This document shows positions 1 to 8,657 of a stretch of DNA of 64,000 nt, piece by piece. A program made the translations under genes and the position numbers. The stretch's first letter is position 1; the number at the start of each line of letters is the position of its first letter. A model generated the notes under the pieces. It did no database searches. It saw only the letters and a program-made list of their open reading frames with translations, and was not told the DNA's origin. Origin of the DNA: Candidatus Methanorbis basalitermitum (GTDB taxonomy: Archaea; Halobacteriota; Methanomicrobia; Methanomicrobiales; Methanocorpusculaceae); NCBI GenBank assembly GCA_031287415.1, contig JAITSY010000027.1:27481-91480 (forward strand). Reading direction: 5' to 3'.

Positions 1-746
1 CAACCAAACTCATCGAGAGAAACACCACCATCCCGACGAGAAAGAGTCAAATTTTCTCAACGGCAGCCGACAACCAGACCTCTGTCGAGATCCACGTTGT
101 TCAGGGAGAGCGTCAGTTTGCCCGTGACAATTTCAGCCTCGGCAAATTCCAGCTTACCGGCATCCCGCCTGCGCCGCGCGGCATGCCGCAGATTGAGGTC
201 ACGTTTGATATCGATGCAAACGGGATCGTGCATGTCTCTGCAAAGGATCTCGGGACAGGACACGAACAATCGATGACTATCTCCGGCAGAAAGGATCTCA
301 ACAGCGACGAGATCGAGAAGATGGTCCGCGATGCAAAGCAGTACGAGGAGGAAGACAAGAAACACCGCGAGGAGATTGAGCTGCGTAATACCGCCGACAA
401 CGCTGTTTATGCTGCTGAAAAACTCGCGAACGATAAGGAGACAGCCGACAAGATAGAGGCAGAGGACAAAGAAAAAATTGAGAAAGCTGCAGCAGAACTC
501 AAAGAGGTTCTCATCAAGGAAGATGCAGTAACCGAGGTCATCAAGGAAAAGATGGATGTCCTGCAGGAAGTTGTGTTTGCAGTGACTTCGAAGATGTACC
601 AGAAAATTCAGGCCGAACAGCAGGCACAGCAGCAGGAGGGAACCTCTGGCACGGGAGCAGGATGCGATGGAACCTGTAGCGGCGACTGCGGTACCAAACA
701 GGACGACAACGTGGTTGATGCAGACTACGAAGTGAAGAAGGATTAA
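1..746 (+). CDS. dnaK: Molecular chaperone DnaK (Hsp70), 3' part
   Basis: The frame is open from base 3 to the TAA at 744-746, giving the last 247 residues; the N-terminal ATPase domain lies outside the window. The visible part is the substrate-binding domain ([18 protein letters not shown], then GERQFARDN and [10 protein letters not shown]) followed by the helical lid. The tail ends in [12 protein letters not shown], the usual DnaK ending. Hsp70 binds unfolded peptides in the cytosol in cycles driven by DnaJ and GrpE. DnaJ follows 24 bases downstream, so the two are surely co-transcribed. One oddity is a small cysteine cluster in the flexible tail ([11 protein letters not shown]), where most relatives carry only Gly/Ala-rich sequence. 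Confidence 0.97.
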   Translation, partial: TKLIERNTTIPTRKSQIFSTAADNQTSVEIHVVQGERQFARDNFSLGKFQLTGIPPAPRGMPQIEVTFDIDANGIVHVSAKDLGTGHEQSMTISGRKDLNSDEIEKMVRDAKQYEEEDKKHREEIELRNTADNAVYAAEKLANDKETADKIEAEDKEKIEKAAAELKEVLIKEDAVTEVIKEKMDVLQEVVFAVTSKMYQKIQAEQQAQQQEGTSGTGAGCDGTCSGDCGTKQDDNVVDADYEVKKD

Positions 747-770
747 ACTCTTTTTTTCAGGAGAATGACA

Positions 771-1925
771 ATGGGTTCGGAATCGTACTATGATGTCTTG
801 GGTGTTCCCCGCAATGCGACGGAGACAGACATCAAAAAGGCATACCGGAACCTCGCCAAGAAGTATCACCCAGACGTCTGCAAAGAGCCCGGGGCTGAGG
901 AGAAGTTCAAGTCGATCAATGAGGCGTACGCGGTGCTGTCAGATGAGTCGAGACGCCGTCAATATGATCAGCTGGGACACGAGAACTTTACGAACGCTTC
1001 GAAGGGCAGTTACGGCGGTGGACCAGGAGGTGCAGGATTCAATGCCGATTTCTCCGGGTTCGGCGATATCTTCGATTCGTTTTTCGGTGGAGGCGGGCGC
1101 AGATCCGGCCCCAGCCAAGGCAGTGATCTGCTGATGCGGATCCAAATAACGCTGGGAGATGCGGTGTTCGGGGTACAGAGGGAGATCGAGGTGCTGCACA
1201 CCGAACAGTGTCCGGACTGCGACGGGACGGGGAGTTCAACGAAGAAGATGGCTACGTGTCCGAAATGCGGTGGGACGGGTCAAATCAAACAGATCAGAGA
1301 TTCGATCTTCGGTCAAATGATGACGGCGTCGCCTTGTCAAAACTGCGGAGGACGCGGAAAGGTTCCGGAATCAGTCTGCCGGAACTGCACTGGCACCGGC
1401 AGAACGAGGGTCAGAAGGAAGGTTACGGTGCATGTACCACCGGGCATTGAGTCGAGGATGCGGCTGCGGATGGAGGGATACGGTGAGGCAGGCGATTACG
1501 GAGCACCGAATGGCGATCTGTATATCGAGGTCTTGATTATGCCAAACCAGCGATTCGATCGCGAGGATGACAATCTGGTGACGCAGTATGAAATTACGCC
1601 GGCCCAGGCAGCACTCGGCTGCGAGGTCGAGATCGAGACGCTGGATAAGAAAAAGGTGGCGCTAAAGGTTCCGGCAGGGATTTCGTATGGTACCCGTCTC
1701 CGGATTCCTGGCGAGGGCATTCGAAGACGCGGCAATTTCGGGAGCCTCATGGTGCGGATTATAATCGCAACGCCGAAGAAACTTTCATCGGCTGAGCGGG
1801 AACTCTATGAAAAACTTCTTGCCACCGAGGAGAATGCTCCGAGAGAAAAAGAGCAGAAGAGATCTGCATCCGACAGTGATGCCCCAAAGGATGAGAAAAA
1901 AAAGAAGCGCGGCATCTTTAAATAA
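771..1925 (+). CDS. dnaJ: Co-chaperone DnaJ (Hsp40)
   Basis: Full-length type I DnaJ of about 384 residues. It has an N-terminal J domain with the HPD triad (residues ~33-35), a Gly/Phe-rich linker, a zinc domain with four CxxCxGxG-type repeats ([32 protein letters not shown]) and the two C-terminal beta-barrel domains. It stimulates the DnaK ATPase and delivers substrates. An ATG at 765 abuts the AGGAG at 759-763, so the ATG at 771, 7 nt downstream of that site, is the better start. The tail is unusually basic ([12 protein letters not shown]). It lies directly behind dnaK. Confidence 0.96.
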   Translation: MGSESYYDVLGVPRNATETDIKKAYRNLAKKYHPDVCKEPGAEEKFKSINEAYAVLSDESRRRQYDQLGHENFTNASKGSYGGGPGGAGFNADFSGFGDIFDSFFGGGGRRSGPSQGSDLLMRIQITLGDAVFGVQREIEVLHTEQCPDCDGTGSSTKKMATCPKCGGTGQIKQIRDSIFGQMMTASPCQNCGGRGKVPESVCRNCTGTGRTRVRRKVTVHVPPGIESRMRLRMEGYGEAGDYGAPNGDLYIEVLIMPNQRFDREDDNLVTQYEITPAQAALGCEVEIETLDKKKVALKVPAGISYGTRLRIPGEGIRRRGNFGSLMVRIIIATPKKLSSAERELYEKLLATEENAPREKEQKRSASDSDAPKDEKKKKRGIFK

Positions 1926-2065
1926 TATTTCGAAAAGTAAGCGACCATCAAAAGGATGATGTAGAAGAACAGTTCAACCACGTCTTTTGGTGAGATTTAA
2001 CGGAAGCATTGCATTCGGTCTATCATTTCAAGACTGAACACCGGATACCAGAAAATCGATTTTTT

Positions 2066-2180
2066 TATGGAATTATCATTTTGAATGGGGGACTGTTCTC
2101 CAAATCTGAAATATAACTGTCTATATCAATAGAGAACGACAAAACAGTTATAGATTATCACTAAAATCGATAAGTCCGTA
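2066..2180 (+). repeat. AT-rich dispersed repeat B, copy 1
   Basis: About 115 bases that recur, diverged, at 30372-30490 and, inverted, at 41196-41303. Shared blocks in order are GAATGGG-GACTGTTCT, TCTGAAATATAACTGTCTA, TATCAATAGAGAA and AATCGATAAGTCC. No protein is encoded. It lies between dnaJ and a small minus-strand gene. Confidence 0.7.
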
Positions 2181-2482
2181 TTTCTCTGGGCTGCCATACG
2201 GTTCCTATATTGTGGCATTTGTTGTGCATTAGGCTGATGGCTATCGCTCGCATACGATTTTATTACCAAACCTTCCGCTTTAGGAAAGTGGTGCACGGTA
2301 TTTTCAACCGTTATGATTTGTGTACCTTCTCCACTGTGCAAGTACTTCTGAACCAGATATCTCTCCACGTTGACAGAATAAGCATACGTGTACGCGTTGC
2401 TATTCTGAAGTGCTACTACGCATCCCGCATAGCATGGGATAATCTGCATAATTGCTATGATGTCCGAAATAATTTTCTTCAT
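2126..2482 (-). CDS. Small hypothetical protein, possibly exported
   Basis: 118 residues with no family I recognise. The start is supported by AAGGAG five bases upstream of the ATG. The N-terminus (MKKIISDIIAIMQII) is basic then hydrophobic, followed by CYAGC, which could be a weak signal or lipoprotein-like segment; the rest is polar and Gln/Tyr-rich. Its 3' end overlaps repeat B copy 1, so the last ~20 residues are probably read-through into repeat sequence and the original gene may have been truncated there. Base composition is lower in G+C than its neighbours. It could equally be a decaying fragment. Confidence 0.45.
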   Translation of the reverse strand: MKKIISDIIAIMQIIPCYAGCVVALQNSNAYTYAYSVNVERYLVQKYLHSGEGTQIITVENTVHHFPKAEGLVIKSYASDSHQPNAQQMPQYRNRMAAQRNTDLSILVIIYNCFVVLY

Positions 2483-2816
2483 TTCATCTCCTTGTTTTGT
2501 TCAATTTCAATACACAATTTGCGTTTGTAAAGCTCTGCGCGACTGTTCCTAGTCTTCGAGTTCCCGCTTTGCGGCAGCCTCAACTATTTTCCCTGCGTCT
2601 GCCTGATACCAATGCCTCTTACCATCTTATGTATCTATTATGCCCCCCAATAACGCACATATATATCTCATCCCATTAGTACGGCAGTAGGCAGAACCAG
2701 CAAGATAAAAACGGGATGAGCTGCAATCGTTCCGCTTGCAGCAACTAGTAACAGTGTCCGCAGAACCCACCCGAGCAAAACCCTGATATTCGCGGAAAAT
2801 AAAACATAGTATTATT
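2483..2816. other. Intergenic stretch without a gene
   Basis: Divergent promoter region between the small minus-strand gene and the carbonic anhydrase. An A/T run near 2793-2806 (AAAATAAAACATAG) may be the TATA region of the carbonic anhydrase, whose ATG would then be nearly leaderless. Nothing else is recognisable. Confidence 0.5.
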
Positions 2817-3341
2817 ATGGAGAGCAGCAACGGCCTTCCTACACTTGCCTGCGGCGGAAGATGGGGGGAGCGGACTTTTGTCGCTCCAAACGCGACGATT
2901 GTAGGGGACATCACACTGGGGGACGACGTCACCGTCCTGTTTGGTGCAGTCCTCCGAGCAGACATGGCACCAATCATCATCGGCAGCCGCTCCAATGTGC
3001 AGGACAACGCCGTCATTCACGAAAGCACCGGCCATCAGGTAACCATCGGCAGCAATGTTTCCATCGGGCACGGCGCCATCATCCACGGCTGTACAATCGG
3101 AGACGACTGCCTGATCGGCATGGGGGCTATTGTCTTAAACGGTGCCGTCATCGGCAAAGGGTCCCTCGTAGCCGCCGGAACACTAGTCTCAGAACGCAAA
3201 ATCATTCCGCCAAACTCCCTCGTCATTGGCGTACCGGGAAAAGTTGTCCGCGAACTCACCCCAGAAGAAACCACAGGCAACCTCCAAAATGCCGACACGT
3301 ATGTTGGTATCGGCAAGAGATATCAGCATGAGTTGGCATGA
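2817..3341 (+). CDS. Gamma-class carbonic anhydrase family protein
   Basis: 174 residues made almost entirely of left-handed beta-helix hexapeptide repeats. The three zinc-ligand histidines of the gamma-carbonic anhydrase family are in place (VIHE, SIGHGA, IIHG), as are the Arg/Asp of LRADMAPI and the Gln/Asp of NVQDNAVI. The short form without the acidic loop of Cam matches the CamH/YrdA group, so CO2 hydration is likely but not assured. No Shine-Dalgarno sequence is visible; translation may be leaderless. The stop overlaps the HdrA-like gene by 14 bases, so the two are translated together; a role in supplying CO2/bicarbonate to C1 metabolism is inference. Confidence 0.9.
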   Translation: MESSNGLPTLACGGRWGERTFVAPNATIVGDITLGDDVTVLFGAVLRADMAPIIIGSRSNVQDNAVIHESTGHQVTIGSNVSIGHGAIIHGCTIGDDCLIGMGAIVLNGAVIGKGSLVAAGTLVSERKIIPPNSLVIGVPGKVVRELTPEETTGNLQNADTYVGIGKRYQHELA

Positions 3342-4626
3342 CGTCGTCGTCATCGGTGCAGGCGTTGCCGGCATTCAGGCGGCAATGGACATCACCAGCC
3401 ACAACATCCCCGTCTGTCTCATCAAACGGGAACCAACGATTGGCGGCCACATGGGAATGCTTGACAAAACCTTCCCGACAAACGACTGCTCGATGTGCAT
3501 CCTCTCCCAAAAAATGGCCGACGTCGATCGGCACCCGAACAGTACCCTACTGACTCTTGCGGAAGTGGAAAAGATTGAAGGTGATGCTGGAGACTTCACC
3601 GTCACCATAACCAAATATCCCCGCTACATCCGGGAATCTAGCTGCATCGGCTGCGGCGACTGTTCTGCGGCCTGTCCAGTCGAGGTGTACAACAGCTTTG
3701 ATGCAGGCATTGGCGTTCGCAAGGCCATCTACAAGCCGCACGCGCAGGTCATCCCAAACTGGGCGATGAAAGATAATCTGCACTGTATTGAGTGCGGACT
3801 CTGCTATAATGTCTGCGGCAAAAATACTGTTTTGCATGTTGACGAGGAGGCCGTACAGATCATCACCATCAGCGCCGCTGCAGTCGTAATTGCAATGGGC
3901 TACGCCTTCTTCGATGCACGGAAGAAGGGACAGTTCGGTTATCTGCGGTATCCCGACGTCCTCCCGGGCATCGAGTTTGAACGAATGATCAATGCGGGTG
4001 GTCCGACCTTTGGCGATATCCGCAGACTTTCCAACGGAGAGACACAAAAGTCTGTCGTGTTCGCTCAGTGCGTCGGGAGCCGCGACATATCACTTGGGCG
4101 AAATTTCTGTTCCTGTGTCTGTTGTATGTATGCTCTCAAAAACTCCATGATGATAAAAGAACACTACCCAGAGATCGATATCACCATATTATACAGCGAT
4201 CTGCGCGCCTACGGCAAAGGATACGAGGAGTACGCAGAACGTGCAAACCAAATGGGAGTCAATATCGTCCGTGCTCTCCCAGGCGAGGTCCAACAGGCGA
4301 AGAACAACCTGGTCCTTCACGTCGAAGACATCGAGACCGGCGAGTTCAATAATTTGGAAGCTGATCTGGTTATCCTCTCCGTCGGCATTGCACCGGCGCT
4401 AGGCACCATCCGACTGGCACAATCCCTCGGCCTTCCGCTGGACGAAAACAACTTCCTTGCAAGCGCTGACACGAAGCTCGACCCGGCGGGAACGATCCGG
4501 CCCGGCATCTACATCGCCGGAACCGCCATCGCGCCCAAAGACATCCCCGACTCCGTCATCTCCGGCGGGGCCTCTGCCATGAAGGCAGTCATTGATGGGT
4601 TCTATACTTCAGGGGCGCAGCAGTGA
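3328..4626 (+). CDS. Short HdrA-like FAD/iron-sulfur protein
   Basis: About 432 residues related to the flavin subunit A of heterodisulfide reductase, which bifurcates electrons in methanogens. It starts directly at the FAD Rossmann motif (VVVIGAGVAGIQAA), so the N-terminal iron-sulfur region of classical HdrA (~650 residues) is absent, as is the C-terminal ferredoxin domain. Retained are TNDCSMCILSQKM, two 4Fe-4S motifs (CIGCGDCSAACPVEV near residue 108 and CIECGLCYNVCGKN near 150) and the HdrA block FAQCVGSRD with FCSCVCCMYA. I chose the ATG at 3328 because upstream codons run through the carbonic anhydrase. No hdrB, hdrC or mvh gene is adjacent, so the electron partner is unknown. The TGA overlaps the next GTG start. 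Confidence 0.88.
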   Translation: MSWHDVVVIGAGVAGIQAAMDITSHNIPVCLIKREPTIGGHMGMLDKTFPTNDCSMCILSQKMADVDRHPNSTLLTLAEVEKIEGDAGDFTVTITKYPRYIRESSCIGCGDCSAACPVEVYNSFDAGIGVRKAIYKPHAQVIPNWAMKDNLHCIECGLCYNVCGKNTVLHVDEEAVQIITISAAAVVIAMGYAFFDARKKGQFGYLRYPDVLPGIEFERMINAGGPTFGDIRRLSNGETQKSVVFAQCVGSRDISLGRNFCSCVCCMYALKNSMMIKEHYPEIDITILYSDLRAYGKGYEEYAERANQMGVNIVRALPGEVQQAKNNLVLHVEDIETGEFNNLEADLVILSVGIAPALGTIRLAQSLGLPLDENNFLASADTKLDPAGTIRPGIYIAGTAIAPKDIPDSVISGGASAMKAVIDGFYTSGAQQ

Positions 4627-5648
4627 ACAGTGATATCAAAACGATCTGGTGGAACGACGAAAATAATGCCGTCATGCTGATCGATCAGACAAAACTTCCG
4701 GTCGCATGCGTGATAACCGAAGTCAGGACCGTTAAGCGACTGGTAGAAGCAATCCGCCGCCTTGAGATTAGGGGAGCACCGGCTCTTGGGATTGCCGGAG
4801 CATTCGGCGTGGCACTTTCAGCTCTTTCCTGCGCTTCAGATGCCGAGTTTGCCGAAACCGTTGCGATGGATGCAGCGCTTCTCAAGAGCACCCGGCCGAC
4901 CGCCGTTAACCTTGCATGGGGCATTGACAGAGTGCTCCGATCGATGGAGAACTTGCCGCCGATGACGGCAAGACTCCTTGCCGTTACCACTGCAAAGAAC
5001 CTCTCAGCCGAGGATGAGAAGGGTTGCATGCTGATAGGCCGTAATGGGGCGTCACTCCTACCACAGATCGGAACGGTGCTGACGCACTGCAATGCAGGGG
5101 CACTCGCCTGCTCCACGTGGGGAACGGCACTTGGCATTATTCGTTCGGCCAGAAAGATGGAAAAGAAGATATCCGTTGTTTCTTGCGAAACCCGGCCCCT
5201 CCTTCAAGGATCCAGGCTGACCGCATGGGAACTGCATCATGACGGCATTCCGGTGACCTCCATCATTGACGCGGAAGCTGCCTGGCTTATGCGGCAGGGC
5301 AAGATAGACTGCGTTGTTGTCGGTGCTGACCGCATCACCAAAGATGCGGTCTTCAACAAAATCGGCACCTACATGCACGCTGTCTGTGCGAGGCACCACA
5401 ACATCCCGTTCTATGTTGCCGCTCCCGCCTCAACATTTGACATCGGTGCGGCTGAGGCCGATATTGTTGTTGAGGAACGGAGCCGCTGCGAGGTTGCGGC
5501 CTTCTGGGGAAAGCCAACCGTGCCGGAAGGCGTGCCTGTCATCAACTATGCGTTTGATGCAACGCCGCTGGATCTTGTCTCCGCGATCATCACCGAGACG
5601 GGCGTTTTGTATCCGCCGTATGACTTTTCGTGTCTTGGGCATATGTAA
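4623..5648 (+). CDS. mtnA: S-methyl-5-thioribose-1-phosphate isomerase family protein
   Basis: 341 residues of the aIF2B/MtnA family. Family hallmarks are RGAPALGIAGAFG, the NAGALA block with the catalytic cysteine (LTHCNAGALAC), VVSCETRPLLQGSRLTAWEL, and GADRITKDAVFNKIGTY carrying the catalytic aspartate. It should convert an aldose 1-phosphate to a ketose 1-phosphate, in methylthioadenosine salvage (methylthioribose or ribose derivative; archaeal members may act on related substrates). The GTG at 4623 overlaps the HdrA-like stop (GTGA), which points to translational coupling. Confidence 0.9.
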   Translation: MNSDIKTIWWNDENNAVMLIDQTKLPVACVITEVRTVKRLVEAIRRLEIRGAPALGIAGAFGVALSALSCASDAEFAETVAMDAALLKSTRPTAVNLAWGIDRVLRSMENLPPMTARLLAVTTAKNLSAEDEKGCMLIGRNGASLLPQIGTVLTHCNAGALACSTWGTALGIIRSARKMEKKISVVSCETRPLLQGSRLTAWELHHDGIPVTSIIDAEAAWLMRQGKIDCVVVGADRITKDAVFNKIGTYMHAVCARHHNIPFYVAAPASTFDIGAAEADIVVEERSRCEVAAFWGKPTVPEGVPVINYAFDATPLDLVSAIITETGVLYPPYDFSCLGHM

Positions 5649-5888
5649 CACAATGGCCCTCCTTTCTCCCGTTCCTATAAGCAACAAGGCAGGCCTGCCC
5701 GTCGGTCAGGCAGGTTGGCGGCGGATTCCACTGCCACATGCAACTCCTCCACCATTTGGCTTTGCAGTTAGTCATTATCGTCGCACTGTTTGTTCTGTCA
5801 GTTCAAAAGAATCTTTCCGGTCCATGGCTTTTCCCTGGTCTGCAGTTGCATCCATTGGGTCTAGCAAAAATATCGAGGAAGGAAAGTC

Positions 5889-6614
5889 ATGCTAATTAGT
5901 TTGCCGTTTGGGATGACGGTATTCAACAGCCCGTTCTGGGATAATCTAGCACTTCTGATCGGACGGATTCTGCTGATTCTGATCATCACCTGGATCCTGT
6001 CCGTGATCCTGATGATTGCCTTAATCATGCTTTCGATCAAACGCAAACAACTCTGCTTTTCAATACTGCTCCGACCAGCTCTGGCACTTATGGAAGGTGC
6101 GGTTGTGACAGGATGCCGGATTCTTGGTGTTGACGCAACGCAGCTGATGGAGTTTTTGATTAAGATTGACAACGATGTAAACACGACCTCCTTTGCCGCT
6201 GTGCCGACGGAAAATCGTGCAGTTTTTTTTCCGCAGTGTCTGCGGTCTGCAGTCTGTCCGGCCCGCCTGACACCGGACGGTCTGAAGTGCATCTTTTGTG
6301 GAAGTTGCAACCTCGGATCGGTTATTCCTCCACTGGAAAAAGCTGGCTACCGGACATTTCTGATCCCAGGCTCAACGTTCATCAAGCGGATGGTCAAAAA
6401 GTACCGGCCGCAGGCGATGATAGGCGTCGGTTGTATCCTGGAGGTCAAAGAGGGACAGGAGATGGGGAAACGTATCTCAGTGATTACGCTCGGTGTGGTG
6501 ACCAAGACCGATGGCTGTGTTGAGACGACGATGGATTGGGACAAGCTGCTGGAGGTTGCCTCCATCGGTCTTTTGCAGCCGATCGTCCGTTGGGAGCTGG
6601 AAAAAAAGCATTAG
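5889..6614 (+). CDS. DUF116 family membrane-anchored protein
   Basis: 241 residues. Two adjacent hydrophobic segments (about residues 17-60, ALLIGRILLILIITWILSV and following) should anchor it in the membrane. The soluble part matches DUF116: QCLRSAVCPARLTPDGLKC, then CGSCNLG, STFIKRMVKKYRPQA, GVGCILEVKEG. The many conserved cysteines suggest a metal or iron-sulfur site. Function is unknown. The 240-base gap before it contains only a small GC-rich inverted repeat (GCAGGCCTGCC and CAGGCAGG near 5691-5717). A palindromic repeat element follows the stop codon at once and may act as its terminator. Confidence 0.85.
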   Translation: MLISLPFGMTVFNSPFWDNLALLIGRILLILIITWILSVILMIALIMLSIKRKQLCFSILLRPALALMEGAVVTGCRILGVDATQLMEFLIKIDNDVNTTSFAAVPTENRAVFFPQCLRSAVCPARLTPDGLKCIFCGSCNLGSVIPPLEKAGYRTFLIPGSTFIKRMVKKYRPQAMIGVGCILEVKEGQEMGKRISVITLGVVTKTDGCVETTMDWDKLLEVASIGLLQPIVRWELEKKH

Positions 6615-6646
6615 CTGCACACCTCTGATAGAGGTGTGCCATGCAA
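6613..6646. repeat. Palindromic element A: hairpin plus CCATGCAAC
   Basis: Perfect 9-bp arms CACACCTCT (6617-6625) and AGAGGTGTG (6629-6637) around GAT, followed by CCATGCAAC. Directly after the DUF116 stop. Confidence 0.85.
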
Positions 6647-6925
6647 CCGATCAGACTGCGTGCAAGTGCCCGAACAAAAGTATGCTGGAAGTCCCTTGCC
6701 ACAGACTTCCATTGGTAATACCAGCAAGGCAGGCTGGTCTCTGCCGTTCAGCACCCATGTGTACAGCGTGCAGTGCCGAGGTATCCCACGGAGATACGTT
6801 CAATCGTTCTTGGCACATTCCAAGAATGCCCCATTTTTTCGTGCCGTGAAGTGGATGCCAGTGGTAGCAAATGGTGTTTCTTGCGGGTATACGTCCGTAA
6901 AAAATCGTGGTTTGCTGTTGGGGCA
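6647..6925. other. Intergenic stretch without a gene
   Basis: Apart from the palindromic element at its left edge I see no gene, RNA or promoter here. Open frames on both strands are short and resemble no family. It lies between the ends of two convergent genes. Confidence 0.5.
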
Positions 6926-7404
6926 TTACTTCACAGAGCCCTTGATCATTTCTACCACATGAATTCCTTCAATGCGGGTAATCGGGTACTGGCCGTCTTC
7001 ATCCTTTTCCGCAGACTTGACCATGTCCCAGACGGTAAGGAGCGCAATGGACGCTCCGGTCAGCGCCTCTATCTCGATACCGGTTTTGCCGAACGTTTTG
7101 ACGCGACACGAAGCCTCGATGTACTCAGTGATTCTGCACAAAGGACACCGTGACGGTACCAACCGGTATCGGGTGGCACATGGGGATGACCGGCCCATGT
7201 CTGCTGAACCGCCATGATCCCGGCAACCTATGCGGTTGCGAAGACGTTTCCTTTGACAACCGTGCCCTCTGCGATCGCTTTCAGAGTTTAGGGTCGGAGA
7301 TGGATTCGTCCGCTAGCGACTGCCTCACGGACGGCGTCAGGCTTTTGCGTGATGTCGACCATGTGGACTTCAGTTTTCTCGTTTACGCGTGTGAATGGAT
7401 GCAT
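6926..7404 (-). pseudogene. moaC: Decayed moaC (cyclic pyranopterin monophosphate synthase)
   Basis: The reverse strand opens with ATG at 7404 and reads MHPFTRVNEKTEVHMVDIT, continues through [18 protein letters not shown], then meets an in-frame TAA. The homologous reading resumes ([24 protein letters not shown]) with a second in-frame TAG, then shifts frame before [20 protein letters not shown] and the C-terminus [21 protein letters not shown]. MoaC makes the pterin precursor of the molybdenum/tungsten cofactor. With two stops and at least one frameshift this copy cannot give a working protein. It directly follows the nnr pseudogene (TGAGATATG junction), so the pair was once one operon. Confidence 0.87.
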
Positions 7405-7407
7405 ATC

Positions 7408-8543
7408 TCACTTTTTTCGAAATAGTGTATACGCAAGATACCTGAGAAAATCGGTTGCAGTCAAGCCATCTCCAGCTTCGGCAGTGGCTGTGTTGCCAAC
7501 GAAACCTACCGCGTAGACAGCTGCACAGGCCGCCGGCATCGCCGACATGCGGGCAAACAGGCCGCCGCAGCATCCAGCAAAACATCGCCTGTTCCACCGG
7601 TAGTCATGCCGGGAGCGCCGGTTCTGTTGAATCTGACACGGCTGCCATCTGAGATGGTGTCAACAGGCCCTTTGAGAATGACAACACCTCCCACAGCTGC
7701 AGCAGCAGACCGGATCGCCCCGCCGCGTGCGTTCGGCTTTTCGGGAGCTGCTCCAAAAGTCCGGGAAAATTCTCCTGTGTGCGGCGTGTAGATAGGCTCA
7801 CGGGAGGCAGGCAAAGCAGGTTTGCATCCACGACGGCTTTTTTTGCAGCGACAACCACCTCTGCACCCACGGCGAGACTCTCTGCCGCATTACCGAGTCC
7901 GGGGCCGCAGACGATTGCATCGGATCTCTCCGCAAGTCTGATAAGACGATCGCGGTGCTCTTCTGTGAGCTGATCGCCTGGCAAACGGTCATGAATAATG
8001 TTAGGCGCAAAGCCGTCTATCGGTGCTGCTACTCGGGCAATGTCGGCTCCTGCACGAAGCGCCGCAATGCCTGCAAGAAACAGTGCACCCTGATAAGGTC
8101 CACTATCTACGATCAGGACAGTCCCTCAGGAGCCTTTTTGGGACCCCGCAGGCTTTTCTGGGATCAGCAGCAGGTCACCCTCGCCGCAGAAGATCTCGGC
8201 GGCAAGAGGGATGTCGATGTTGGATACCTCGGCACCTGGTGTTTTTGCTAGATGGAACGCTACAACGCGATCAGCATGTGCCCCGGGTGTCGGCACGTCG
8301 CAGGCAATGATGCAGGCTGCGGCTGCGTTCATACGGGAAACAAGTGCTGCATACGGCTCTTCGAGCGGAAGCCGTGCGCCGGTCCCAAGCAGAGCATCTA
8401 CAAGAGTGCCTGCGAAAAACAGCTCCAGCACACTCCATTCTCTGAAAAGCGGTTATGCCCCAGCCATCCACATTTTGGTCAACGACACGCATCGTATCTG
8501 CCGAAACAACGCTGGACAGACCGAAGGATAGAAGTTCACGCAT
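7408..8543 (-). pseudogene. Decayed Nnr (NAD(P)H-hydrate epimerase/dehydratase)
   Basis: Pieces of a bifunctional Nnr appear in order but in different frames: the epimerase start (TMRVVDQNVDGWGITAFQRM), LVDALLGTGARLPLEEPYAAL and IACDVPTPG, then the dehydratase domain (DAIVCGPGLGNAAES, VVVAAKKAVVDANLLCLPP, GVVILKGPVDTI, GMTTGGTGDVL) and a clean C-terminus ending FLRYLAYTLFRKK. At least three frameshifts separate them (near 8430, 8120 and 7700-7800). The intact enzyme repairs damaged hydrated NAD(P)H. The stop is four bases before the moaC start. The relatively good preservation of each block suggests recent inactivation. Confidence 0.83.
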
Positions 8544-8657
8544 AGAAGTCCCCGTTCAATCTGGCCCCGGACATTACCGAAGCTATCAGTATGTAGTCCA
8601 TCGCAAAAAATAAACCATCCCATACCTATAGCTTGCTGGAACACCAACTACATAGAA

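Noticed and set aside
57..869. Long minus-strand frame across dnaK
   Set aside because: Antisense shadow of dnaK; the plus-strand frame has clear Hsp70 homology.
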